Notes under the pieces: model-generated | Seen by the model: the letters and a program-made list of their open reading frames with translations, nothing else | Databases searched by the model: none | What the model was told of the DNA's origin: nothing | NCBI RefSeq assembly: GCF_937958655.1 | Contig: NZ_CALGNH010000070.1 | Location: 1-40,887, forward strand | From: an uncultured Winogradskyella sp. | Lineage (GTDB): Bacteria > Bacteroidota > Bacteroidia > Flavobacteriales > Flavobacteriaceae | Reading direction: 5' to 3' | DNA length: 40,887 nucleotides | Shown here: piece after piece, positions 22,657 through 31,771 of the stretch | How positions within the stretch are numbered: position 1 is the stretch's first letter | Layout of the letters: each line of letters begins with the position of its first letter | Program-made: the position numbers and the translations under genes

Positions 22657-24210
22657 CTAGTTAGCGTTTTTTGTTAAATATTTATCTCTAATAACTTGCC
22701 CTACGGGTTTGTTTTCAATTTTACTTTCTAGCCAAGATATAATGTCTAGGTAAAGAAATGCTCTGCGCTCAAAAGGATGATCTTCGTATACTTTTAGTCG
22801 TTTATGCAGGTCTTTAAATGCATTTTTTAGATCTTGTGGGTAGATGTCTTGTAGACCACGAATAAACTTAATCATCTCTTTTTGCACTTCGTGCAGGTCA
22901 TTCATTTTAATTAAAAACTTGTAAGTGCTTCTTAGAAGGGTGTCTAAATGATAATCTATACCTGCCTCATAATGTGCTACAAGATTTAAGACTCTAGAGA
23001 AGCATAGTAAGTCTTCGCGCATTGACAGCGTTCTGTTTGAAATAATTTTATTTAAATAAAAAATACATGCTTTATTATTACCCGCTCCAAAATGTAAACT
23101 TGCAAATTTGTAGTAAAATATCATTTTATGATGCGCATCAATTTTGTCATCATATACCTTTAAGTCATCTTCTATTCTAGGAATTAGCTCTAGCCCCTCA
23201 TTAAAACTGCCATCAATAAAATGTTTGTTAACGTTATGAAAATTTGAATAAAGAAAGACTAAGGTTGCAACATTTTCATTTTTTATAAAGCTAGCTTTGT
23301 TTACTGTGTTTTCAAACACTGTAAGTTTTTTTGTAAACTTGTTTTTATCACCTATAAAGAAAAGAGTTTCTAAAAGGTAATTGTTACCTTTTAAAAAGAA
23401 AACAGGGTTTAGGCTTATCATATTTTTATTTTCATAAAATATATCCACCCATTTTTTTGCGTATTTGTAGCAGTTTAAAAAATCTTGCATCAAAAAACTA
23501 TACCATAAATAGGTTCTGTATAGCCATAATTTTTCTCTAAATCCTAAGTCTTTTATCGTAAACATTGGCATTCTATTTTCAAAGAATGTTTTAATTTTTA
23601 AGGCTTCAGTTTCATTCTTTACGTAGCCTGTTTTTAGAATTATACTGTAAAGTTGAAGTGATAAATTAGATAATTGACTTGCAATTATGTTAAGATTGCT
23701 CAGTGTTTCGGCCTCTTGTATTAACTCATCTGCTCTAGTGTTAATACTCCTAGTGATGTATTGTGCTTCAATAACTTTTTCGAGTTCTACAATTTCAAAA
23801 GCCATATTCTTTTCTTCGTTAGCAAAGGCTAATTCTTTGGCTTTACCTAGTATTTTTAAACTCTGCTTGTATAAGCCTTTATGGTATAAAATGGATGCAA
23901 AATCGAGTTGTTCTCTAATTTGCGACCGTATATTTTGATGCGAAGGATTTAATTTTAAACTAATTAATATCTGCTTGTATAAATGCGCTTTAACATTAGC
24001 AAGTTGTTGTTTTTTTACAACATTATTTTTTAAAATTGATCGTTCATTGTAAACCTTAGCTTTATCTAACAGATTAAATAAATTTAAAAACTTAGAATCA
24101 GAGTTAACACCCAATCTCCCAACATAAAGTTTAAATTGGCGCTTCTCTGATTTTGTCAATGACTTTACAAGTGAAAATAAATTGTCTTTTTGGCCTTTAG
24201 TTGTCAACAC
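22657..24210 (-). CDS. Helical protein of unknown function, TPR-like
   Basis: 517 residues, probably cytosolic (no signal or membrane helices). There is no ATG near the start; GTG at 24210 or TTG at 24207 fit, and an in-frame TAA lies 9 nt upstream of the GTG. The N-terminus has SLVKSLTKSEKRQFKLYVG; the whole chain is made of amphipathic helices with many Lys, Leu, Asn and aromatic residues, like a divergent tetratricopeptide repeat solenoid. I recall similar proteins in other Bacteroidota genomes but no assigned function. It is divergent from leuA, with about 140 bp between, and single in its transcription unit; the SAM-riboswitch region lies beyond its 3' end. Confidence 0.75.
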   Translation of the reverse strand: MLTTKGQKDNLFSLVKSLTKSEKRQFKLYVGRLGVNSDSKFLNLFNLLDKAKVYNERSILKNNVVKKQQLANVKAHLYKQILISLKLNPSHQNIRSQIREQLDFASILYHKGLYKQSLKILGKAKELAFANEEKNMAFEIVELEKVIEAQYITRSINTRADELIQEAETLSNLNIIASQLSNLSLQLYSIILKTGYVKNETEALKIKTFFENRMPMFTIKDLGFREKLWLYRTYLWYSFLMQDFLNCYKYAKKWVDIFYENKNMISLNPVFFLKGNNYLLETLFFIGDKNKFTKKLTVFENTVNKASFIKNENVATLVFLYSNFHNVNKHFIDGSFNEGLELIPRIEDDLKVYDDKIDAHHKMIFYYKFASLHFGAGNNKACIFYLNKIISNRTLSMREDLLCFSRVLNLVAHYEAGIDYHLDTLLRSTYKFLIKMNDLHEVQKEMIKFIRGLQDIYPQDLKNAFKDLHKRLKVYEDHPFERRAFLYLDIISWLESKIENKPVGQVIRDKYLTKNAN

Positions 24211-24352
24211 TAAATTGGTTTATAGTTCTGGTAATCAGTTTTTTAAATTGCTAATATTATTTTGAACATCGTAAAATCATTTCAATGAAGAACTGGTAAA
24301 GTAAACTCAAAATATATATTCGTAAGACAATACTATAAATATATTTTGATAT

Positions 24353-25528
24353 ATGTCAAATAACAAGATACAAATCTTTGATACTACGCTAAGGGATGGA
24401 GAACAAGTTCCTGGTTGTAAGCTTAATACAGAGCAAAAAGTTATTATAGCTAAACAATTAGATGCTTTAGGTGTCGATGTTATCGAAGCTGGCTTCCCAG
24501 TTTCTAGTCCTGGCGACTTTAAATCGGTAGAAGCCATTTCTAAAATAGTAAAAAACGCTACGGTTTGTGGTTTAACACGTTCCGTAGAAAATGATATAAA
24601 AGTAGCTTCAGAGGCTTTAAAATATGCTGTAAAACCAAGAATCCACACAGGTATTGGTACTTCAGATTCGCACATTGTTCATAAGTTTAAAACGACAAAA
24701 GAAGCTATTTTAGAGCGTGCTTATGCTGCGGTAAAATACGCTAAGTCTTTTGTAGAGGATGTTGAGTTTTATGCTGAAGATGCTGGTAGAACAGATAATG
24801 AATATTTAGCTAGAGTTTGCGAAACTGCTATTAAAGCTGGTGCAACGGTTTTAAATATTCCTGATACAACAGGCTATTGTTTACCTAGTGAATATGGCGC
24901 CAAGATTAAATACCTTAAAGAAAATGTAAAAGGTATTGAAAAGGCGATTTTATCGTGTCATTGTCATAATGATTTAGGATTAGCAACGGCTAACTCTATT
25001 GAAGGTGTTATTAATGGTGCGCGCCAGATAGAATGTACAATAAATGGTATTGGAGAGCGTGCGGGTAATACGGCTTTAGAAGAAGTTGTTATGGTATTGA
25101 AGCAACATCCATATCTAAAATTAGACACCGATATTAATACCTCTATGTTATATGGTCTTAGCCAATTGGTCAGTGATAGTATGGGAATTTACACACAGCC
25201 TAATAAAGCTATAGTTGGTGCTAATGCTTTTGCACACAGTTCAGGTATTCATCAAGATGGAGTAATTAAGAACAGAGAAACTTATGAGATTATGGACCCA
25301 AAAGATGTAGGCGTTACCGAATCTGCAATTGTATTAACGGCGAGGAGTGGTAGAGCAGCTTTAGCGTATAGAGCTAAAAATGTAGGTTATGAATTAACCA
25401 AGTTACAATTAGATGAGGTATATGCTAACTTTTTACATTTTGCTGACCAAAAGAAAGAAATTAATGACAGTGATATACATGAGATTATTGAAACAAGTAA
25501 GGTTTACAAAGAAATTCTCTCTAATTAA
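24353..25528 (+). CDS. leuA: 2-isopropylmalate synthase, short form without regulatory domain
   Basis: 391 residues. The DRE-TIM signature [14 protein letters not shown] starts at residue 8 and the metal-binding [11 protein letters not shown] carries H203 and H205; [13 protein letters not shown] follows. The enzyme joins acetyl-CoA and 2-oxoisovalerate, the first step of leucine synthesis. Classical LeuA has about 510 residues with a C-terminal leucine-binding domain; this protein ends after the accessory helices, so classical leucine feedback through that domain is not expected. Homocitrate or citramalate synthase would look similar, but leuC, leuD and leuB follow directly. Confidence 0.92.
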   Translation: MSNNKIQIFDTTLRDGEQVPGCKLNTEQKVIIAKQLDALGVDVIEAGFPVSSPGDFKSVEAISKIVKNATVCGLTRSVENDIKVASEALKYAVKPRIHTGIGTSDSHIVHKFKTTKEAILERAYAAVKYAKSFVEDVEFYAEDAGRTDNEYLARVCETAIKAGATVLNIPDTTGYCLPSEYGAKIKYLKENVKGIEKAILSCHCHNDLGLATANSIEGVINGARQIECTINGIGERAGNTALEEVVMVLKQHPYLKLDTDINTSMLYGLSQLVSDSMGIYTQPNKAIVGANAFAHSSGIHQDGVIKNRETYEIMDPKDVGVTESAIVLTARSGRAALAYRAKNVGYELTKLQLDEVYANFLHFADQKKEINDSDIHEIIETSKVYKEILSN

Positions 25529-25607
25529 TAGTTGAAAACGAGCCCTTGGTTGATAAGACCAATTATGGCATGGTTACTAATAAAACTAATGATAACTAAA
25601 TTCATTA

Positions 25608-26996
25608 ATGACAACAAAAAAAACATTATTTGATAAAGTCTGGGATTCTCATGTGGTCAGTAGTATAGACAATGGGCCACAAATATTATACATAGACAAA
25701 CATCTTATACACGAAGTAACGAGTCCGCAAGCTTTCAATGAATTGGAAGATCGCGGAATTCCTATTTTTAGACCAGATCAAATTCTGGCTACTGCAGATC
25801 ATAACACACCAACATTAAACCAAGATCAACCTGTAAGAGATGTATTATCTCGTCAACAGTTAGAGCAGTTATCTAAAAATTGTAAAAAAAACAATATTAC
25901 ATTATATGAGTTAGGACATCAGTATAATGGAATTGTGCATGTAATGGCTCCCGAGTTAGGAGTGACGCAACCAGGGATTACCATGGTCTGTGGTGATAGT
26001 CATACCTCTACTCATGGTGCCTTTGGAGCTATTGCATTCGGTATAGGCACAAGCCAAGTGGCTCAAGTTTTTGCGAGTCAGTGCTTGTTGCTTACCAAAC
26101 CTAAAAGTTTAAGGGTTACCGTTAATGGAAAATTGCAGCGTGGCGTCTTACCAAAAGATGTTATTTTATATATCATTTCAAAGCTAGGAACCAATTCAGG
26201 TACAGGCTATTTCTGCGAATATGCAGGGAATGTGTTTGAGGAAATGAGCATGGAAGGTCGTATGACAGTCTGTAATATGAGTATTGAAATGGGAGCACGT
26301 GGTGGTATGATTGCGCCAGATGAAACTACTTTTAACTATATTAAAGGCAGGAAGTTTGCGCCACAAGGCGAAGATTTTGAAAAGAAAGTTGCCTATTGGA
26401 AAACACTACCAACCGATGATGGTGCTCAATTTCATAAAGAGTACGTTTTTGACGCAGAAGATATAGAACCAATGGTTACCTATGGTACAAACCCAGGTAT
26501 GGGTATAAAGATTTCTGAAACCATTCCTGTTGATGAAAACCCATCATTTAAAAAATCCTTAGCTTATATGAATTTTGAAGCTGGAGAAAGTTTAATAAAC
26601 AAACCAATCAACTTTGTATTCATTGGAAGTTGCACCAATTCTAGGATTGAAGATTTTAGGGTTGCTGCCAACTACATAAAAGGAAAGAAAAAAGCAGCTA
26701 ACGTTACAGCTTGGTTAGTGCCAGGAAGCAAACAAGTAGAAGCTCAAATTATAGAAGAAGGCTTAAAAGCTGTTTTTGATGAAGCAGGTTTTGAACTGCG
26801 TCAACCAGGATGCTCTGCATGTTTGGCCATGAATGATGATAAAATTCCGCAAGGTGAATACTGTGTGTCAACATCTAATAGAAATTTTGAAGGCCGACAA
26901 GGGCAGGGTTCAAGAACCATATTGGCCAGCCCATTAGTAGCTGCCGCTACAGCGGTTGAAGGGAAAATAATTGATATTACGAAACATTTAAATTAG
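25608..26996 (+). CDS. leuC: 3-isopropylmalate dehydratase large subunit
   Basis: 462 residues, aconitase family. The 4Fe-4S ligands are in [13 protein letters not shown] and [13 protein letters not shown], and [15 protein letters not shown] is the substrate-binding region. Works with LeuD to isomerise 2-isopropylmalate to 3-isopropylmalate. Length is normal. Second gene of the leu operon, 79 bp after leuA. Confidence 0.95.
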   Translation: MTTKKTLFDKVWDSHVVSSIDNGPQILYIDKHLIHEVTSPQAFNELEDRGIPIFRPDQILATADHNTPTLNQDQPVRDVLSRQQLEQLSKNCKKNNITLYELGHQYNGIVHVMAPELGVTQPGITMVCGDSHTSTHGAFGAIAFGIGTSQVAQVFASQCLLLTKPKSLRVTVNGKLQRGVLPKDVILYIISKLGTNSGTGYFCEYAGNVFEEMSMEGRMTVCNMSIEMGARGGMIAPDETTFNYIKGRKFAPQGEDFEKKVAYWKTLPTDDGAQFHKEYVFDAEDIEPMVTYGTNPGMGIKISETIPVDENPSFKKSLAYMNFEAGESLINKPINFVFIGSCTNSRIEDFRVAANYIKGKKKAANVTAWLVPGSKQVEAQIIEEGLKAVFDEAGFELRQPGCSACLAMNDDKIPQGEYCVSTSNRNFEGRQGQGSRTILASPLVAAATAVEGKIIDITKHLN

Positions 26997-27002
26997 TTTT
27001 AT

Positions 27003-27029
27003 CCTGCAAGGTTTTTAAAACCTTGTAGG
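27003..27029. repeat. Palindromic repeat CCTGCAAGGTTTT / AAAACCTTGTAGG
   Basis: Arms of 13 bp with one mismatch around a single base, in the leuC-leuD gap and 7 bp after the leuC stop. A shorter relative with AGGTT/AACCT arms lies at 39479-39493 before gltD. Confidence 0.65.
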
Positions 27030-27053
27030 TATTTTATAAAAAATAAAGAGATA

Positions 27054-27067
27054 CCCACTTACGTGGG
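27054..27067. repeat. Hairpin CCCAC-TTAC-GTGGG ending 7 nt before leuD
   Basis: A perfect 5-bp GC-rich stem with a 4-nt loop. It would sit immediately before the leuD start codon at 27075. The GTG inside it (27063) opens the leuD frame slightly earlier, but the ATG is the better start. Confidence 0.6.
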
Positions 27068-27074
27068 CATTACT

Positions 27075-27665
27075 ATGGAAAAATTTACAACATTACGGTC
27101 AACAGCAATTCCGTTAAACATTGAGAATGTAGATACAGACCAAATTATACCAGCACGGTTTTTAAAAGCAACCGATAAAAAAGGATTTGGCGATAATGTA
27201 TTTAGAGATTGGAGATTTCATAAAGACGGCTCAGAAAACAAGGACTTTGTCTTAAATGACTCAAAATTTACAGGGAGTATATTAGTTGCAGGAGATAATT
27301 TTGGGTGTGGATCTAGTAGAGAACATGCAGCTTGGGCAATAGTAGGATACGGCTTTAAAGTTGTGGTGTCTAGTTTTTTTGCAGATATTTTTAAAGGCAA
27401 TGCTTTAAACAATGGTCTGTTACCGGTACAAGTTTCAGAGGCATTTTTAAAAACGTTATTACATACAATTAAGGCGCATCCAGAAACTGAGATCGAGGTA
27501 AATCTTCAAAATCAAACCATTTCTATTGTAGGTTCAGAAGCTTCTGAGAATTTTGAAATTGATGCCTATAAGAAAACATGCATGATCAATGGATACGATG
27601 ACATTGATTATCTCATAAATAACAAGAATTTAATTGAGGCTTTCGAAGCTCAGAAAATATATTAA
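27075..27665 (+). CDS. leuD: 3-isopropylmalate dehydratase small subunit
   Basis: 196 residues from the ATG at 27075 ([15 protein letters not shown]); a GTG four codons earlier is inside a repeat hairpin and is not preferred. The swivel-domain motif [15 protein letters not shown] is present, and [11 protein letters not shown] matches the N-terminal region of the family. It completes the LeuCD isomerase. The start context is unusual: a stable hairpin lies only 7 nt upstream. Confidence 0.93.
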   Translation: MEKFTTLRSTAIPLNIENVDTDQIIPARFLKATDKKGFGDNVFRDWRFHKDGSENKDFVLNDSKFTGSILVAGDNFGCGSSREHAAWAIVGYGFKVVVSSFFADIFKGNALNNGLLPVQVSEAFLKTLLHTIKAHPETEIEVNLQNQTISIVGSEASENFEIDAYKKTCMINGYDDIDYLINNKNLIEAFEAQKIY

Positions 27666-27672
27666 TTAGTTT

Positions 27673-28791
27673 ATGAAATTAAGTATAGCAGTTTTACCAG
27701 GTGATGGTATAGGACCAGAAGTTACTAATCAGGCCATAAAAGCTTTAAAGGCAATTGCTTTAGAGTTTAATCACGATTTTAAGTTTACAAAAGCAGATGT
27801 AGGAGCAATTGCTATTGATAACTATAATAATCCTCTGCCAGATGAAACTTTGAATTTATGTAAATCTAGCGATGCTGTATTATTTGGAGCAATTGGTCAC
27901 CCTAAGTATGATAATAATCCAGCTGCTAAAATACGTCCTGAACAAGGCTTGTTGAAACTAAGAAAGGAGTTAGGATTATATGCTAATATTAGACCTGTAA
28001 AAGCTTATGAAACTTTATTGGATAAATCTCCCTTAAAAAAGAACATTATTCAGGGTACAGATATCAGTATATATAGAGAGCTAACAGGAGGAATTTATTT
28101 TGGTGAAAAGCATTTGAGTGAAGACGGTAATGAAGCATCAGACTTATGTGTGTATTCACGTAATGAGATAGAGCGCATAACGCATTTGGCATTTCAGGCG
28201 GCACAAAATAGAAATAATAAAGTAACATTGGTAGATAAAGCTAATGTGCTAGAGAGTTCAAGATTATGGAGAAAAGTAGTGGGTGAAGTAGCTGCGCAGT
28301 ACAGTGATGTAGATTTAGACTTTTTATTTGTAGACAACGCAGCAATGCAAATGATATTAAACCCAAAACAGTTTGATGTTATTTTAACTGAGAATATGTT
28401 TGGAGATATTATTAGTGATGAAGCAAGTGTTATAGGTGGCTCAATTGGGCTATTAGCATCGGCTTCCGTTGGCGATAAGTATGCCATGTTTGAGCCTATT
28501 CATGGATCATTCCCTCAAGCAACAGGTAAAGGTATAGCCAACCCAATTGCATCTATCTTATCTGCGGCAATGCTATTAGATCATTTTGAATTATTGAGCG
28601 AGGCCGAATTAATTAGATTGGCGGTAGAAAAGTCTTTAAAATTAGATATTACAACACCAGATATTAATACAAAGTTTGAAAACGTTACCACAAGTAGAGT
28701 AGGTGAATTTATTGAAGACTTTATTAGTAATCCTAACGAAACAAATTTAAATTTTACGAATATTCATTTGGGGCAGTCCACCATCATATAA
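27673..28791 (+). CDS. leuB: 3-isopropylmalate dehydrogenase
   Basis: 372 residues, isocitrate/isopropylmalate dehydrogenase family. IAVLPGDGIGPEV (5-17) is at the N-terminus, FGAIGHPKYD and the substrate-binding LRKELGLYANIRP follow, and the metal site is in NMFGDIISDEAS; GSFPQATGKGIANP binds NAD. It oxidises 3-isopropylmalate with NAD, completing the leu-specific steps. Starts 7 bp after leuD. Its TAA overlaps the ATG of a tiny hydrophobic ORF (TAATG). Confidence 0.95.
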   Translation: MKLSIAVLPGDGIGPEVTNQAIKALKAIALEFNHDFKFTKADVGAIAIDNYNNPLPDETLNLCKSSDAVLFGAIGHPKYDNNPAAKIRPEQGLLKLRKELGLYANIRPVKAYETLLDKSPLKKNIIQGTDISIYRELTGGIYFGEKHLSEDGNEASDLCVYSRNEIERITHLAFQAAQNRNNKVTLVDKANVLESSRLWRKVVGEVAAQYSDVDLDFLFVDNAAMQMILNPKQFDVILTENMFGDIISDEASVIGGSIGLLASASVGDKYAMFEPIHGSFPQATGKGIANPIASILSAAMLLDHFELLSEAELIRLAVEKSLKLDITTPDINTKFENVTTSRVGEFIEDFISNPNETNLNFTNIHLGQSTII

Positions 28792-28874
28792 TGATAAAAA
28801 AAAGCATTACTAAAATTATATTTTTTATAGCTTTAATTTTAAGTATGTTTAATTTTATGAGCCCTATTTATTGA
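28791..28874 (+). CDS. Possible 27-residue hydrophobic microprotein coupled to leuB
   Basis: The ATG overlaps the leuB stop as TAATG, the classic arrangement for translational coupling. The peptide begins MIKKSITKIIFFIALILSMF: a lysine-rich start and then a hydrophobic core, like a membrane-anchored peptide or a bare signal sequence. It ends in TGA at 28874. I know no matching family. It may be a real microprotein, a decayed N-terminus of a lost exported gene, or chance. Confidence 0.35.
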   Translation: MIKKSITKIIFFIALILSMFNFMSPIY

Positions 28875-28953
28875 AACCGTAATATTAATGAGTCGGTGAT
28901 TTCTTTTGTTAAGACTTCACTACCTTTATAAATTCTAAATAGAATAATTTATA

Positions 28954-31536
28954 ATGTCTACACAACCAAAACTTACAAGGTTTAATCAAAATGTATTGTC
29001 TAAATATCAGATATACAACAGTATATTTATGACCTTACCATTTGATACAATTACTAAAACAGGTGTTTTATTGCCTTTGTTTCATGAGACGTGTCAAAAA
29101 GGATTTGAAAACAAAGATGATCCTACAACAATTGTTGATACGTTTTTTGAAAAATATCAAGCAAGGAGATCTGCTAAAAGTCAGATCAATTTATTATTCA
29201 GGTTTATTCAATATATAGAGCGCCAAGTTGTTTTGTTTGATGCTATTGAAGATGCTGCTTTCCCTGTTGTAAATAACATGGATGGTATTGGGACGCTAAG
29301 AAGTTTAAAAGAGTCGGTAACAAAAGATAATAAACTAGATACATTAAAAAAGTATTTAGAAGAGTTTAAAGTTAGGATTGTTTTAACGGCTCATCCAACA
29401 CAATTTTATCCAGGTTCGGTGTTAGGAATTATTACCGATTTAACAGAAGCTATAAGAGAAAATGATTTATTAAGAATTAATAATTTATTAGCGCAACTTG
29501 GCAAGACTCCTTTCTTTAAACACAAAAAGCCAACCCCTTACGATGAAGCTGTAAGCTTAATTTGGTATTTAGAAAATGTGTTTTATGAATCCTTCGGAAA
29601 AATTTACGATTACATTCAGCAAAACATATTTGATGGTGAGCAAATTGAAAATGATATTATAAACATAGGCTTTTGGCCAGGTGGTGACAGAGATGGTAAC
29701 CCATTTGTAACACCACAAATAACACTTAATGTTGCAGAACGTTTGCATGCAACGGTTATAAAAAATTATTATAGAGATGCGCGTCGCTTAAGACGAAAAC
29801 TAACCTTTGTTGGTGTAGAAGAGCGCATTGTTGCTTTAGAAACAGAACTTTGGAAGATAATTACCAATAAACCATCTAATTTAACAGTTGAGCATTTTGC
29901 TTCAGAAATGAAAGTCATTAAGGATTTACTTATAGATAATCATAAGTCACTTTATGTTTCAGAAGTAAATAGTTTGCTTAATAAAATACACCTGTTTGGT
30001 TTTCATTTTGCTAACCTAGATATAAGACAAGATAGTCGTAAGCATAACCAATTCTTCAGTGATATGGTTAATGCATTAATAGAAAGTGGAAGCGATATTT
30101 TCCCAAAAAATTATCATGACTTATCAGAAGAGGAACAAGTACAATTATTATCTAAGGTAAAAGGTAAGGTTGATTTATCTCTAATTAAAGATGAAGAAAC
30201 GCTTAAAGCTTTAAATACAATGAAAGCTATTAAGACCATACAAGGTAATAATGGTGAGAAAGCTGCTAACCGCTACATTATTAGTAACAATCAAACAACG
30301 CTTAATGTTATGCAGTTGTTTGCAATGTTAAAGTTAGTGGCATTTCAAGATGAATTAACTGTAGACATAGGACCACTTTTTGAAACCGTAACCGATTTGC
30401 AAAATGCACCTAAGGTTATGGAAGATTTGTATTCAAATCCAGAATATGCCAAGCATTTAAAATCTAGAGGTAATAGACAAACCATTATGTTAGGTTTTAG
30501 TGATGGTACCAAAGATGGAGGTTATCTAATGGCCAATTGGGCAATATACAGAGCAAAAGAGAACTTAACGGCAGTGTCTAGAAAGTATGGTGTTACAGTA
30601 ATTTTCTTTGATGGTCGTGGTGGGCCACCAGCACGTGGTGGCGGTAAAACACACAATTTTTATGCGTCTCTTGGTCCAACTATAGAAGATAAAGAAGTAC
30701 AGTTAACCATACAGGGACAAACCATTAGTTCTAATTTCGGAACCTTAGAATCCTCGCAGTATAATCTAGAGCAATTAATTAGTTCTGGTATTCATAACAG
30801 TATAAGTGATACAGATTTAAGTATGCTTCCAGAAAATAGAGAAGTAATGAACGATTTGTCAGAACGTAGTTATAAGGCTTACTCAGATTTTAAAGCGCAT
30901 CCTAAGTTTATATCCTATTTAGAGCATATGAGTACACTTAAGTATTATGCTAAAACTAATATAGGAAGTCGTCCGTCTAAGCGTGGTAAGTCCGATAGTT
31001 TAGTGTTCGAAGATCTAAGAGCCATTCCGTTTGTGGGGTCTTGGAGTCAGTTAAAACAAAATGTACCTGGCTTTTTTGGAGTTGGTACAGCGTTAAAACA
31101 TTATGAAGATGCTGGGGAATTTAAAAAAGTACAACACTTATTTAAAACATCAGATTTCTTTAAAACGTTGATAGAAAATAGTATGATGTCGCTCTCTAAA
31201 TCATTCTTTGATTTAACGCGGTACATGTCAGAAGATCCTGAGTATGGAGATTTCTGGAAAATTATTTATAACGAATACGAAACCTCAAAGCGCCTCATTT
31301 TAAAACTTACAGGCTATAAAGAGTTGATGCAAGAGGAGCCAGCGGGTAAAGCATCTATTGCTGTAAGAGAATCTATAGTGTTGCCATTGTTAACGATTCA
31401 GCAATATGCGCTAAAGAAGATTCAGGAGTTAGAAAAAGCTGGAGTAAAACCAGATGATGAGCAAATGAAGATTTTTGCAAGTATGGTTACACGTTCGTTG
31501 TTTGGTAACATAAATGCGAGTAGAAACTCAGCATAA
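28954..31536 (+). CDS. ppc: Phosphoenolpyruvate carboxylase
   Basis: 860 residues. Catalytic motifs are VLTAHPTQFYPGS with H147, WPGGDRDGNPF, FANLDIRQDSRKH, GFSDGTKDGGYLMANW, and FFDGRGGPPARGGG; the protein ends in NASRNSA, near the usual RNTG terminus. The enzyme makes oxaloacetate from PEP and bicarbonate, refilling the TCA cycle. In the textbook enzyme (E. coli H579) the loop reads FHGRGG; here D553 replaces that His, and GRGG is followed by PPARGGG. I think this is a clade feature and not damage. It has its own terminator at 31582-31612. Confidence 0.93.
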   Translation: MSTQPKLTRFNQNVLSKYQIYNSIFMTLPFDTITKTGVLLPLFHETCQKGFENKDDPTTIVDTFFEKYQARRSAKSQINLLFRFIQYIERQVVLFDAIEDAAFPVVNNMDGIGTLRSLKESVTKDNKLDTLKKYLEEFKVRIVLTAHPTQFYPGSVLGIITDLTEAIRENDLLRINNLLAQLGKTPFFKHKKPTPYDEAVSLIWYLENVFYESFGKIYDYIQQNIFDGEQIENDIINIGFWPGGDRDGNPFVTPQITLNVAERLHATVIKNYYRDARRLRRKLTFVGVEERIVALETELWKIITNKPSNLTVEHFASEMKVIKDLLIDNHKSLYVSEVNSLLNKIHLFGFHFANLDIRQDSRKHNQFFSDMVNALIESGSDIFPKNYHDLSEEEQVQLLSKVKGKVDLSLIKDEETLKALNTMKAIKTIQGNNGEKAANRYIISNNQTTLNVMQLFAMLKLVAFQDELTVDIGPLFETVTDLQNAPKVMEDLYSNPEYAKHLKSRGNRQTIMLGFSDGTKDGGYLMANWAIYRAKENLTAVSRKYGVTVIFFDGRGGPPARGGGKTHNFYASLGPTIEDKEVQLTIQGQTISSNFGTLESSQYNLEQLISSGIHNSISDTDLSMLPENREVMNDLSERSYKAYSDFKAHPKFISYLEHMSTLKYYAKTNIGSRPSKRGKSDSLVFEDLRAIPFVGSWSQLKQNVPGFFGVGTALKHYEDAGEFKKVQHLFKTSDFFKTLIENSMMSLSKSFFDLTRYMSEDPEYGDFWKIIYNEYETSKRLILKLTGYKELMQEEPAGKASIAVRESIVLPLLTIQQYALKKIQELEKAGVKPDDEQMKIFASMVTRSLFGNINASRNSA

Positions 31537-31542
31537 ATAATC

Positions 31543-31558
31543 CTTACGAGTTCGTAAG
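31543..31558. repeat. Palindrome CTTACGA-GT-TCGTAAG after ppc
   Basis: Perfect 7-bp arms with a 2-nt centre, 7 bp after the ppc stop and followed by ACTTTTAT. It is probably a short palindromic repeat, or a weak first terminator before the stronger one at 31582. Confidence 0.45.
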
Positions 31559-31581
31559 ACTTTTATATTAATAGCAATAAG

Positions 31582-31612
31582 CCTACTAAACTTAAATTTA
31601 GTAGGTTTTTTT
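31582..31612 (+). terminator. Intrinsic terminator of ppc
   Basis: CCTACTAAA-N6-TTTAGTAGG is a perfect 9-bp stem followed by seven T residues. It lies 46 bp downstream of the ppc stop. Confidence 0.88.
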
Positions 31613-31695
31613 ATGGGTTTATAGGTGTGTATGAGTTGGGTTGTAGGTTTTACGTTTTGTAATTCTAAAGACTATTAATTTTTAATGAGCATATT

Positions 31696-31727
31696 AAAAA
31701 ACCCTCTAGGAAATTTCCTAGAGGGTT
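31696..31727 (-). terminator. Intrinsic terminator of the porin-glnK-amt operon
   Basis: AACCCTCTAGGAAA followed directly by its complement TTTCCTAGAGGGTT forms a 14-bp perfect palindrome at 31700-31727. On the minus strand it is followed by a T-run (AAAAA at 31696-31700 on the plus strand). It lies 45 bp beyond the amt stop. Confidence 0.88.
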
Positions 31728-31771
31728 AACTAACAAAAAGTCTTGATTAATAGCTAATCAATTCTAATTTT

